Assembly (NCBI RefSeq): GCF_000526935.1 | Contig: NZ_JAHA01000006.1 | Span: forward strand, 124,001-188,000 | DNA length: 64,000 bases | Reading direction: 5' to 3' | Origin: Butyrivibrio sp. FCS014 | GTDB lineage: Bacteria > Bacillota > Clostridia > Lachnospirales > Lachnospiraceae | Part shown: positions 53,923 through 62,273 of the stretch, piece by piece | How positions within the stretch are numbered: position 1 is the first letter of the stretch | Layout of the letters: each line of letters starts with the position of its first letter | Position numbers and translations under genes: made by a program | The notes under the pieces: generated by a model | The model's database searches: none | Told to the model about the DNA's origin: nothing | Seen by the model: the letters and a program-made list of their open reading frames with translations, nothing else

Positions 53923-54780
53923 ATGCCATCAACTACTACCTGCATGAGAATAGCACTCCCGGAAGATGCTCTTGCAAAGTTCTTTCCCGCCGGGAGCCAA
54001 TATATAGGCAAAGAGAGGCTCTATGCCTACGGGATCGTGGATGAGGGTGACAAGAAGCTTATGGGACTTGCCATATATACTCTTTCCGACGATCTGCCCG
54101 GGGCAGTGAATCTGGAGAACTTCTTTATCTATGAGAAGTTCAGGGGAGAGGGCTATGGAAAAGAGCTGCTGGAGAAATCTCTTGAGATCCTTAAAAGCGC
54201 AGGAGTGAAGTATGTTGTTTACAGGGACGTTTCAGGTGATTCGGCAGAGCTTCTTTCCGGCTATAACTTCGCGACTAAGCAGGGCTTCGTTCCTGTGGTA
54301 ATAGATGAGAAGATCCTGTACTACGGTGTTGGAAGACTCCTTGGAGGAAAGTTTTCAAGGCTTGTACCAAAGATGAGAGACTCCCTTGAAAAGGTGGTAA
54401 AGCTTGGGGGACCAAAGGATGAGAGGATTGGCCGCTTAAATGAAAGAGAGGACCTTGGGCTTTTTAAGATAAGAAGTGAATTTGATGAAGATCTATCAGG
54501 CTTTTATCTTAATGACGAAGGAGAGATCATCGGAGCGGCAAAAGCATATAGAGAGGGAAAAAAGGTGATGGTAAACAATATCTTTCTTGATCCTGAGTGT
54601 GACAAGAGAGAAGTGTTTACCGCCCTTGCTGTAAAGCTTGGAGTGAATGTGACCATGGATCCCGGTATAGAAGAGGTGGTTTTCCAGTCTGTCGGGGATG
54701 ACAGGCACAGTGAATTTGCTAATCTCTTTGGCAAGGCTGACAAAGAGTACCGGGCCATTGAGCTGGTTTTGTATCTGTGA
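53923..54780 (+). CDS. GNAT-family acetyltransferase
   Basis: The 285-residue product has an N-terminal GNAT domain (residues 1-130). The acetyl-CoA loop reads FIYEKFRGEGYGKELLEKSL, with the R-G-x-G-x-G/A pattern, so catalysis is possible. The remaining 150 residues form a second lobe without that loop (LFKIRSEFDEDLSGFYLNDE and following). This two-lobe layout is shared with the neighbours at 47093 and 53047. The acceptor is not known. AAAGGAG lies before the ATG. The gene is 25 bases after its paralogue and 26 bases before the large helical protein gene. Confidence 0.75.
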   Translation: MPSTTTCMRIALPEDALAKFFPAGSQYIGKERLYAYGIVDEGDKKLMGLAIYTLSDDLPGAVNLENFFIYEKFRGEGYGKELLEKSLEILKSAGVKYVVYRDVSGDSAELLSGYNFATKQGFVPVVIDEKILYYGVGRLLGGKFSRLVPKMRDSLEKVVKLGGPKDERIGRLNEREDLGLFKIRSEFDEDLSGFYLNDEGEIIGAAKAYREGKKVMVNNIFLDPECDKREVFTALAVKLGVNVTMDPGIEEVVFQSVGDDRHSEFANLFGKADKEYRAIELVLYL

Positions 54781-54805
54781 GAACGTGTGATAAGGAGGAT
54801 ATTGG

Positions 54806-57703
54806 ATGGACCCTCGTAAGGAATTACAAGAATCCCTGGTAAATGCCAAGCAGGAGATTGAGAGCCTTGAGCAGAACCTTAAGCTTGAGGATGTCTCAGA
54901 AGAACTGAAAGAGCAGATAAAGGGAAGAGAATCCGCTCCTTTGCAGAAAAGCGTAAAGGACCTTTTGGATGAGCAGCAGGAACAGACTCTTGAGCTGGAT
55001 GAGTTTACGGAGGTAGAGATCGGTGAGACCGATGGCTTTGTCACTGCTGACTATAAGAGGATGGACCCCGCCTTTTCAAGGTTTTCAAGAAAAAGGCCGG
55101 CACTTGCTTCGATGCAGGTTGAATCCGGCAGGACAATGCTGAGTGAGAGGGCTCTTGATGCGACCTTTAAGGGGCTTAACAGCTCTTTTTACGGAGAAAA
55201 CGGACAGTTCGAAAGACTTAAAGGAACCGCAAACGAGAAGGGTTCGCCTTTCTTTAACAGGCTCTTCGAGTCCATGGAGAAACTAAAAAGTGTCCTGGAG
55301 GATAAAACATCTTCCACAGACGATATTGTTTCCGCGGTGCTTCTGGTTTCGGAATATGCCAATTCCTACTACGACACCCACAGGGGACATATATATACGG
55401 AAGTTGGTAAGGTGCGCAAGAACACTGCCATGGTGATCCGGGATTCCATGAACGGCCTTTTTGAGAACCTTCTTGCGGGCATGAATGTTCATCTGCCTTC
55501 AAATACCAGAGCCTATGCCATCGATAATCCCACAAAGGCAGAGAAAAAACGCATCGACAAGAGCATAGGCAACCTTGGAAGTGCCTATGTAAGATGGGGC
55601 GCTGCCCTGGGAAAGGATGAGATCATCGATGAGCGGGCCCATGTAAGGGATAAGCTGCGGCTTCTTATGCCCTATGAAGGGGATATCGCAAAATATAAGC
55701 TCATCCATCAGGGGGAGGAGATGCCCTATGTCATAAGGCAGTACGACCTTTTGCGAAGGCAGGTCGCCCTTATCGACGAGCTTGAAAAGAACAAGAAAAA
55801 GGATACCGATGAGATCACGAAGATGACCCGGGAGTACGTAATCTCGCAGGATGAGCAGAAGGAAGAAAAAGAGCTGCCGGCAAGTGAGATAGATCAGGGA
55901 CTTACCGAGAGTCAGCTTGAGGCAATCGACAGGATAGACCAGTGGTTTGTAAGAAACGCCTATAACGGCGGAATGCTGGGAACTGTTATCAAGGCCCTTC
56001 GGAATGAGCACGGAGACATCATAAGCGAGCTCTTCAGAAAGTCCAGGAGGGAGAGGCTGTTTATCTATTACCTCATAGAAAAGGGGCAGAGGAAGGATCC
56101 AAGTACCCTTGCTGTATGGCAGTCCCAGTCCTATGTTCCGGATCTGGATGCCTTCAGGGATAAGATGAAAGCCACTAAGCTGAAAGTCACTTCCTGGGCA
56201 GCCGGTGGTTACACCTACATGAGCAAGCTCTCCGATGCCATGAGGGCCAACAAGGAATATAAGGACATGATAAAGGACGGCAGGGATATCGCCGTGGAAT
56301 CCGAAGAGGAAAAGAAGGCCTATGAAGCCCTTAAGAGTATAGAGAAGGAGAAGCTGTCCGGCAAGGAAAAGCTTACGGTTGCAGCCTTTAACAGAAAGAT
56401 GCTCCTTAAAAAGAGCTACAACTACTTAAACAGTATTCAGAACGAGGAGACCAGGCTCCGCAAGACAAGCGGAACAGAAGAAAAGCAACAAATAAACGAC
56501 AGGCTGGTGCTGCTTAAGGAAGAGGCACAGAGGGCGCTTCAAAAGCTTGTGGAAGCCGACAATGAAGTCGGGAATATCGCCAAAGACTATAAGCTGGACG
56601 GCATAGAGGACTTAAATCCCGTAAGCGTAGGCGGGTCCGATGAAGGCCTTGAAAACCTTACCACGGTCTCCCAGGGCGTGGGAGCAGCTTTAGGGAAAAT
56701 GTCCATGTTAAAGTGGGGCCTTGGAGATTCAGGTCTTGCCAAAATGGATCTGGTGACCCAGGGCGGTATAGGGGCCCTGACCGGTGCTGTGGGCCAGGCT
56801 TCCGCCATGCTTCTTGCGGTGTTTGACATCGTTGAAAACGCAGGCAATATGCACGCCGGAGACATTGCTCAGAAGGTGGTATCTGCGGTAAATTCCCTGG
56901 CCGAAGGCGCTAAGAGCGTATGGGAGGGAGTAGAGCAGGGAAAGTTCTTTGTTGAAAAAGCAGCAGGCGTTACAGAAGCAGCTGAGTTCACTGCCTCGTC
57001 GGCCCTTCAGGTAACGGGTATTGTCACCAGTGGAGTATCGGTGGCCATTAACGGCTACTCCACTGTTTCATCCATGCTTGATCACCGCAATGCCACGAAG
57101 GCTTCCAAATATCTGGCAGAAAAACACAAGAATAACCCCGAAACCAAAGAGACCAGATATGAAAAGAACATGATAAAGCTTGCAAAGAGGCTTTCGGACA
57201 ACAAGGCCAAATCAGCCGCCCTTAATACATTAACCAGCACGGTTTCCCTGGTAAGTGTTGCAGTGCCCGGACTTGGCGTATTCCTGGCTCCGGTTGGAAT
57301 AGGACTTACCCTGATAGGAATCATCCGGGAAAAGAAACGGATGTCAGACATAAGGACGAAGACCTTTGATGACTACTTTGGCTTTGAGGGATTCTTTGAG
57401 AAGGTTAAGGACAAGATGACCCGGCTTGGAAGGAAGGTGCACGATCCCGAAGCCTTCAAGGATCAGCTAAGGAGAAAGCTGGCTGCGGCAGCAGGCTATG
57501 CGGATATGTTTACCGCCATGAATGCCATTGCGGTTAAGTATGCGGAACTTATACACAATAAACTCTTTGTCAAAAAAGATTATGCTGACAATGACGAGAA
57601 AGAAGGCTATATACAGATGGTCAAGAGCTTTGGCCTTCCCTTTAATGAGGAGAAGGGTAAGCCTGACAAGGAGATGCTCATAAGGAAGATGTCCGGAAGA
57701 TAA
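54806..57703 (+). CDS. Large helical protein with hydrophobic glycine-rich segments; candidate translocated effector
   Basis: I recognise no family for this 965-residue product. It has no signal peptide. The first 60 residues are a coiled coil, and a region near 175-215 (SEYANSYYDTHRG) resembles one near 140-185 of the protein at 48076. A long charged helical body follows. From about 625 to 860 are several hydrophobic glycine- and alanine-rich stretches (GGIGALTGAVGQASAMLLAV, GIVTSGVSVAINGY, VSVAVPGLGVFLAPVGIGLT), which resemble membrane-inserting helices of pore-forming or effector proteins. GGAGG precedes the ATG. A role as a secreted or injected protein is inferred only from this and the nearby eCIS-like gene. 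Confidence 0.5.
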   Translation: MDPRKELQESLVNAKQEIESLEQNLKLEDVSEELKEQIKGRESAPLQKSVKDLLDEQQEQTLELDEFTEVEIGETDGFVTADYKRMDPAFSRFSRKRPALASMQVESGRTMLSERALDATFKGLNSSFYGENGQFERLKGTANEKGSPFFNRLFESMEKLKSVLEDKTSSTDDIVSAVLLVSEYANSYYDTHRGHIYTEVGKVRKNTAMVIRDSMNGLFENLLAGMNVHLPSNTRAYAIDNPTKAEKKRIDKSIGNLGSAYVRWGAALGKDEIIDERAHVRDKLRLLMPYEGDIAKYKLIHQGEEMPYVIRQYDLLRRQVALIDELEKNKKKDTDEITKMTREYVISQDEQKEEKELPASEIDQGLTESQLEAIDRIDQWFVRNAYNGGMLGTVIKALRNEHGDIISELFRKSRRERLFIYYLIEKGQRKDPSTLAVWQSQSYVPDLDAFRDKMKATKLKVTSWAAGGYTYMSKLSDAMRANKEYKDMIKDGRDIAVESEEEKKAYEALKSIEKEKLSGKEKLTVAAFNRKMLLKKSYNYLNSIQNEETRLRKTSGTEEKQQINDRLVLLKEEAQRALQKLVEADNEVGNIAKDYKLDGIEDLNPVSVGGSDEGLENLTTVSQGVGAALGKMSMLKWGLGDSGLAKMDLVTQGGIGALTGAVGQASAMLLAVFDIVENAGNMHAGDIAQKVVSAVNSLAEGAKSVWEGVEQGKFFVEKAAGVTEAAEFTASSALQVTGIVTSGVSVAINGYSTVSSMLDHRNATKASKYLAEKHKNNPETKETRYEKNMIKLAKRLSDNKAKSAALNTLTSTVSLVSVAVPGLGVFLAPVGIGLTLIGIIREKKRMSDIRTKTFDDYFGFEGFFEKVKDKMTRLGRKVHDPEAFKDQLRRKLAAAAGYADMFTAMNAIAVKYAELIHNKLFVKKDYADNDEKEGYIQMVKSFGLPFNEEKGKPDKEMLIRKMSGR

Positions 57704-57746
57704 CGGGAACTTTTTTGACGATCACATGATCCAAGGAGGAAAACTC

Positions 57747-58289
57747 ATGAACATAAGCAATCTTTTAGAGGAAAGACGCAGGATACTTGAAAGGATTCAG
57801 GGGGAATTTCAGGAAGCACTTGAGCCGGCTATGATCCGGGAGCCGGAAAGTGACAGCGAGCCTGTGATACTCAGCATCCTTTTTGATGACCTTGGTACTC
57901 CCGATGGTGAGGCCCTGGGGGAATTCTATTTCCTTCACCCCGCTTCCGATGAGGATGAGATCCAGCATCTTTGCGGAACGATAACCATTGCGGAGGAGGT
58001 GGAGAGCGACCACTTCCCGGAGCTGTTTGAGGCTATGAGCTACATCAATGCAGCGATTCCCTGCGGAGCCTGGCGACTTGATATGGACAGAAAATTCCTC
58101 TCCTTCCATCTGGCTGCTCCTGTGAGCATCAACATGACAGGGGAAGAGCTTTATGAAGAGATGAACATCGTAATGACAAATGCCTACGCTGTTGCCGGTG
58201 CCCATGCGGATCTTCTTATTAAGATCCTGGATGGTGAGACGGACATTGAGTTTGTGAAGGATGCGTTAAACCCTGCAAGAGATCAGTGA
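57747..58289 (+). CDS. Small acidic protein resembling YbjN or type III secretion chaperones
   Basis: The start is the ATG at 57747, eight bases after AAGGAGG; an in-frame ATG at 57726 precedes that site. The 180-residue product is acidic, with an alternating beta and helix pattern: ERRRILERIQGEFQEALEPA, FYFLHPASDEDEIQHLCGTI and KFLSFHLAAPVSINMTGEELYEEMN. This layout resembles YbjN and the small acidic chaperones of secreted effectors, though sequence alone is not decisive. It begins 43 bases behind the 965-residue protein. A chaperone for that protein is the most economical guess. Confidence 0.5.
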   Translation: MNISNLLEERRRILERIQGEFQEALEPAMIREPESDSEPVILSILFDDLGTPDGEALGEFYFLHPASDEDEIQHLCGTITIAEEVESDHFPELFEAMSYINAAIPCGAWRLDMDRKFLSFHLAAPVSINMTGEELYEEMNIVMTNAYAVAGAHADLLIKILDGETDIEFVKDALNPARDQ

Positions 58290-58300
58290 GGACTTAGAAT

Positions 58301-59377
58301 ATGTCTATTACAACCAGAATGATCATATGTATGGTGACGGCTGCAGTGTCCGGTGTGGCTATTCTGCTGCTACTTACCATTAACAGAAGGCTTCGCACCA
58401 GTAAAAGGAAGGAAGATGAATTTTTCAGGTTCCTGTGCATTGTGGAGATAATATACTGCCTGGCTGAAATTGCCGCCAGTGCCGGAAGATATTATGCCAT
58501 AGGACAGGGCTTTAAATACTGGCCTATGCTATTGTCCATTATCCCGCAGATAGTGCTGGTGTTCTGTGTTCAGATGTGGGTTCTGTTTGTGGATTATTAC
58601 ATAAACGGAAGTATGGACGGAATAAAGCGCAGATACAAGTACTTCTATATTCCTTATATAGTACTGGCGGTTGTGAGTGTTATTGGCATTTATCTGATCG
58701 GAAGAGTAGAGATCGAGGGCGCCGAAGATGTTACTGGCGTCAGCAGACCAATTGCCTGGATGACCGTATCGTGGCTTGGGGTGTACTTTATTGTCTCCGT
58801 AGCAACGGTTATATGGTATATCCTGCAGGCCTACAAGATAGTACGGGTCCATAAGGCAGAGCAGGACAGGCCTTTGTTCCTCAAGCTGGAGGTCTTTATT
58901 ATTCCCTGGATCCTGGCCTATGTTTTTGAGCTGATCCCGGCTACCGCGTTTTACATAGAGCCGCTGTGCGCTGCCATATCTCTTTTCCTTACATTCTTCA
59001 TCATTCAAAAGAGATACAGGTATCTCGATGAAGATACACAGATGTACAACATGCAGTTCATTGATTTTCTGAAGAAGCATTTTAAAGATAAAGGCTACAG
59101 GGACGGTTCTTTTGTGTTCATAAGAGGCGGGGATCCGCAAAATACCGCCGAAGCAATAAGAAGCTGCAAACCGGAAAACAGCATGGCTTTCAGACTGGAT
59201 AAAGATACATTTCTGTTGTCGTCCCATAACCCGGGGGAGAGAGCTCTTAAAGCCTTTGAGGAGCTCCTTAAAACGGAATATGATGCTGTGGGAGGCGGTA
59301 AAAGCCTTGATATAAGCGTTGTTGTACAGAGTAAGGAAGAAAATTATGAAGAATTTGTAAAAAGAGCCGGCCTGTGA
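58301..59377 (+). CDS. Seven-helix membrane protein with a degenerate GGDEF domain
   Basis: The 358-residue product has about seven membrane helices in residues 1-235, in the layout of the 7TM histidine-kinase N-terminal domain. The C-terminal 120 residues begin with DEDTQMYNMQFIDFLKKHFKDKG, which resembles the start of a GGDEF domain, but no GGDEF signature or metal-binding aspartates can be found. I expect no c-di-GMP synthesis; it may bind a nucleotide or act as a sensor only. It follows the chaperone-like gene by 11 bases and is followed by a hairpin. Confidence 0.7.
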   Translation: MSITTRMIICMVTAAVSGVAILLLLTINRRLRTSKRKEDEFFRFLCIVEIIYCLAEIAASAGRYYAIGQGFKYWPMLLSIIPQIVLVFCVQMWVLFVDYYINGSMDGIKRRYKYFYIPYIVLAVVSVIGIYLIGRVEIEGAEDVTGVSRPIAWMTVSWLGVYFIVSVATVIWYILQAYKIVRVHKAEQDRPLFLKLEVFIIPWILAYVFELIPATAFYIEPLCAAISLFLTFFIIQKRYRYLDEDTQMYNMQFIDFLKKHFKDKGYRDGSFVFIRGGDPQNTAEAIRSCKPENSMAFRLDKDTFLLSSHNPGERALKAFEELLKTEYDAVGGGKSLDISVVVQSKEENYEEFVKRAGL

Positions 59378-59386
59378 GCCGGCTCT
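59362..59386 (+). terminator. Hairpin at the end of the degenerate-GGDEF gene
   Basis: AGAGCCGGC and GCCGGCTCT form a nine-pair stem (59363-59386) whose loop carries the stop codon region. The T run is weak, so termination may be partial. Confidence 0.5.
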
Positions 59387-59542
59387 GAGTTTATGAAAAA
59401 TTTATAATTTTACACCCATAAAATAGCGATTTTATGAATGAAAATTTCAAAGCGGGGTACGTTTCTGTGATATTATATTATATGGAGCACTATATGTTGT
59501 GCTTTTTGCACTTTGGATTCTTCTAAGGGGGTTCTTAAAGAA
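59387..59542 (+). promoter_or_regulatory. Leader region of the eCIS-like gene
   Basis: An AT-rich stretch with several TATATTA-type -10 candidates (59471-59482) lies before a short hairpin, AGCAC (59486-59490) with GTGCT (59499-59503), followed by TTTT. The hairpin could be an attenuator. No single promoter can be chosen with confidence. Confidence 0.4.
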
Positions 59543-61399
59543 ATGGCTAGTAATCAGGCATATCCATTTGAAAGAAACAGATATTATCCGGGAAAGATGC
59601 TTACAACTGCTGACTTTCAGGCAGAGCAGAGCTATCACATCGAAAAAGTGAGGTTCCTTAACAGTCTTATGTACGGTTCGGGAATTGTCTGCGGATGCGG
59701 AGTTGTAAACCTTGATGACCTGTCGATCCTGATCGAGAGCGGTGTCGTTATTGACGGAAGCGGAAGGGAGATCATTATCGATTCTTCCCTTGTTAAAAAG
59801 CTCTCTTCCATTGAAGGGTTTGATAACCTTACTTCGGACAGGGCAGCGCTTTGCGTGCGCTATAAAGAGAAGGACATTCACTCTGTATACGCGGTATCCC
59901 ACAAGGAATCCGACAAGGAGTATGAGTATAACCGTATCAGTGAAGGCTTTGAGATCTTCCTTATAGATGAGGAGGAATTTGATGAGGGCTTTGATATCGA
60001 GTCGGAGTTCCTCCAGAAAGAGAGCATTTTCAGTGGCCAGAACTATGAGGGCTTTATAACCATGCCTACCATTGTCTGCAAAGGCAGAAATGTAAAGGCA
60101 AGGCTTGAGATCCATAAACTCACCGGCGCAAGTGCTGCTGTTTCATATAAAGGAACCCTGGATATACCTAATTTTACATCCCCCGAAGGCACACAGCAGA
60201 TAGATATAGCAATAGATGACGTAGAACTGGATGAGGGAGAAGTCTACACCAAGGATTTCTGGATGTCCGTACAGGATCAGGCAGGAATCGAGTCCAATGT
60301 GATCTTAAGGAGCGGATCGGCCGCTGCCTTCGAGAATGACAAGGCCATAAACGCTGAGAACAGCTTTGCCATGAAGGTAAGGCTTTCAGACGAGAGTCCG
60401 ACTTCTCTTATAAGAAGAGAAACAGGCAAACTGTCTCTGGAGATGAGGACCGCTGTTACTCCTTCAGCCATCAAGCTGGCGGAAGTGGACCTTATGAGAA
60501 CTGACAGTGCTTATGTTATTGAGAATATCAGAGAAGTAGCCAAGAACCAGTACATCGATCTGCCTTCACAGGTTGGTATCAGGAATGATTATCTTGAGTT
60601 CTTTGTGAAGGATGTGGATATTTCGGCAAAGACAGAGCCTGCAGGAGCGGAAGTTTCCAGAATGCCTGTTGTTGAGGCTGCTCCTCCTTCAGAGCTCAAG
60701 AATGTAGCTACCGGAGTTCTGGAGATTCCTCTCGGAAGAGATGCAAGAGCCGGGGATATCAGATATTCCGGAGAGATCACTCACGGTCTTGGATCAGGCA
60801 ACGTTTATGTATCGATAGGATATGAATATATATCACAGGATCAGGCCCTGGGAGCAAGTGCCAAGAGCACTGTTTACGGCAACCCCGAGCTGTTCTCAAG
60901 ACAGAATCAGCAGCTTGCTGACGCCGAGACAGCGGTAAGGGTACTTAACGACAAGGGCAGCTTTGTTGTTGCGGCAAGGCTTCTAAGGGATGTGGACTTT
61001 TTGGTTCTCACCTACAGATGGGTAGCCATTAAATTCCCTTCAGGTGAGGAACTTGAGGCCGCCGATTACTATGGCAAGTCAATTTCAGCCAAGACACCTA
61101 CCGTAGTCATGAGACCCAGAGAGAACTACTACTTCGGCGTTCAGTTCAACAATATGGAAGCCTGCAGCATAACTTATGAGCTTACGGCTCCCGGAAGCGG
61201 CGAAATATCCACTGACGGCGTTTATACCGCACCTTCCAAAGAAGGCGTATACGAGATCAGGATTTATTGCTCCGATATGCCTATGGTATGTACTTATGCT
61301 TATGCCATCGTCAAATCCACAGCTTCGGAAGGCGATGCAGGCAGCATAGAAGAACAGGAAAAGGAACCTATAGTTAAGATTCCGGATATCAATCTCTGA
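59543..61399 (+). CDS. Protein resembling a conserved component of extracellular contractile injection system loci
   Basis: The ATG at 59543 gives 618 residues; GGGGG lies about 12 bases upstream. The N-terminus reads RNRYYPGKMLTTADFQAEQS, followed by KVRFLNSLMYGSGIVCGCGV. From memory this matches the hallmark of a protein encoded in many eCIS loci of actinobacteria and other phyla (R-x-R-Y-x-x-GK-x-L-T-x-x-DF-x-x-EQ, then LNR-LHG-GVVCGL). The middle is rich in beta-strands, and the end holds an Ig-like segment (MEACSITYELTAPGSGEIST). Those proteins are thought to be structural or cell-anchoring parts. It is the main anchor for the injection-system reading of this region. Confidence 0.65.
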   Translation: MASNQAYPFERNRYYPGKMLTTADFQAEQSYHIEKVRFLNSLMYGSGIVCGCGVVNLDDLSILIESGVVIDGSGREIIIDSSLVKKLSSIEGFDNLTSDRAALCVRYKEKDIHSVYAVSHKESDKEYEYNRISEGFEIFLIDEEEFDEGFDIESEFLQKESIFSGQNYEGFITMPTIVCKGRNVKARLEIHKLTGASAAVSYKGTLDIPNFTSPEGTQQIDIAIDDVELDEGEVYTKDFWMSVQDQAGIESNVILRSGSAAAFENDKAINAENSFAMKVRLSDESPTSLIRRETGKLSLEMRTAVTPSAIKLAEVDLMRTDSAYVIENIREVAKNQYIDLPSQVGIRNDYLEFFVKDVDISAKTEPAGAEVSRMPVVEAAPPSELKNVATGVLEIPLGRDARAGDIRYSGEITHGLGSGNVYVSIGYEYISQDQALGASAKSTVYGNPELFSRQNQQLADAETAVRVLNDKGSFVVAARLLRDVDFLVLTYRWVAIKFPSGEELEAADYYGKSISAKTPTVVMRPRENYYFGVQFNNMEACSITYELTAPGSGEISTDGVYTAPSKEGVYEIRIYCSDMPMVCTYAYAIVKSTASEGDAGSIEEQEKEPIVKIPDINL

Positions 61400-61410
61400 G
61401 GGGAACAAAG

Positions 61411-62256
61411 ATGACGTATGATTCCGGTAAAATGCGGCTTATGCCTGTTGCCACCAAGAGTATCGGTGAGGTAAATGACTGCTATATCTGCCGTGACCTT
61501 AATTCATCCGGAGGAATTCTGTATACCGTTCTTGTGATCCATCAGCACGACGTTGTGCGAAGGGTGCTGGAACTGTTGGAATTCTCCGGAAGAAACGGTA
61601 AGGAGACTATTGTTGACTCCTTTGCCTGCGGCGAGCAGCACGTATTAGTTTTTCCGTATCACAAGGAAAGGCCGCTATTTGACTTTTATGAGGGGGATTC
61701 TCTGACACTGGCTCAGTGTGAGGATGTATGTATCAGTACAATTCTTGCATGTATCACGGCAGATCTCCCCTATCCAATTTTATATTTGCTTTTAAGGAAC
61801 GGCATGCTGAACCTTTCGGGGGACAGATCTGTCTTTTTTGGCTACGAGATGGACCTGAAGGATCTTGATGATTCTATTACCGAGAAGGAGTGTACCGACC
61901 TTTGCGCCAGAACTCTGCTGCTTTTGTTGAAACCAAAGGCAGGACAGAAGGCCACCAGTTACTACCTTCTTGATAAGAAGGTGGCCAACGGAAGCTACCA
62001 CAGATTTACCGATCTGTACAGGGACATCACCATCGCGGCGGTAACCAACAAGAAGATCACCCCGTGGTTCCTGTTTAAGCTCTGGGTAAAAAGGAATTCG
62101 GACACCATCATAGGTGTTCTGTTCTGGATAAGCCTTATTCTGGCAGTCATAGCCCTAAGCATAATCATTTCAAGATTCCTGCTTGGAGGTAATTCATGGC
62201 TGCGGCTTTTATTTAACACATTCAAGAAGATCGGTACAGAGAGTCTATTGCAGTAG
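61411..62256 (+). CDS. Membrane-anchored protein with a pseudokinase-like domain
   Basis: The 281-residue product has a soluble N-terminal domain of about 215 residues and a single membrane helix at about 228-250 (FWISLILAVIALSIIISRFLL), so it is anchored with its N-terminus probably in the cytoplasm. The soluble part has the feel of a protein-kinase fold with lost catalysis: a helix with YPILYLLLRNGMLNLSGD where a catalytic loop would be, then SVFFGYEMDL in place of DFG. This is a weak, pattern-based reading. It begins 11 bases after the eCIS-like gene and 18 bases before the cyclase gene. Confidence 0.5.
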   Translation: MTYDSGKMRLMPVATKSIGEVNDCYICRDLNSSGGILYTVLVIHQHDVVRRVLELLEFSGRNGKETIVDSFACGEQHVLVFPYHKERPLFDFYEGDSLTLAQCEDVCISTILACITADLPYPILYLLLRNGMLNLSGDRSVFFGYEMDLKDLDDSITEKECTDLCARTLLLLLKPKAGQKATSYYLLDKKVANGSYHRFTDLYRDITIAAVTNKKITPWFLFKLWVKRNSDTIIGVLFWISLILAVIALSIIISRFLLGGNSWLRLLFNTFKKIGTESLLQ

Positions 62257-62273
62257 GGAGATGGGACTAAGTG

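Noticed and set aside
48076-57703. A type VI or type III secretion system in this window.
   Set aside because: No structural secretion genes (TssB/C, VgrG, SctN and similar) are present; only effector- or chaperone-like features and one eCIS-like gene are seen.
59513-59542. An upstream TTG start for the eCIS-like gene.
   Set aside because: It lacks a ribosome site, and the ATG at 59543 gives the start expected from the family pattern.
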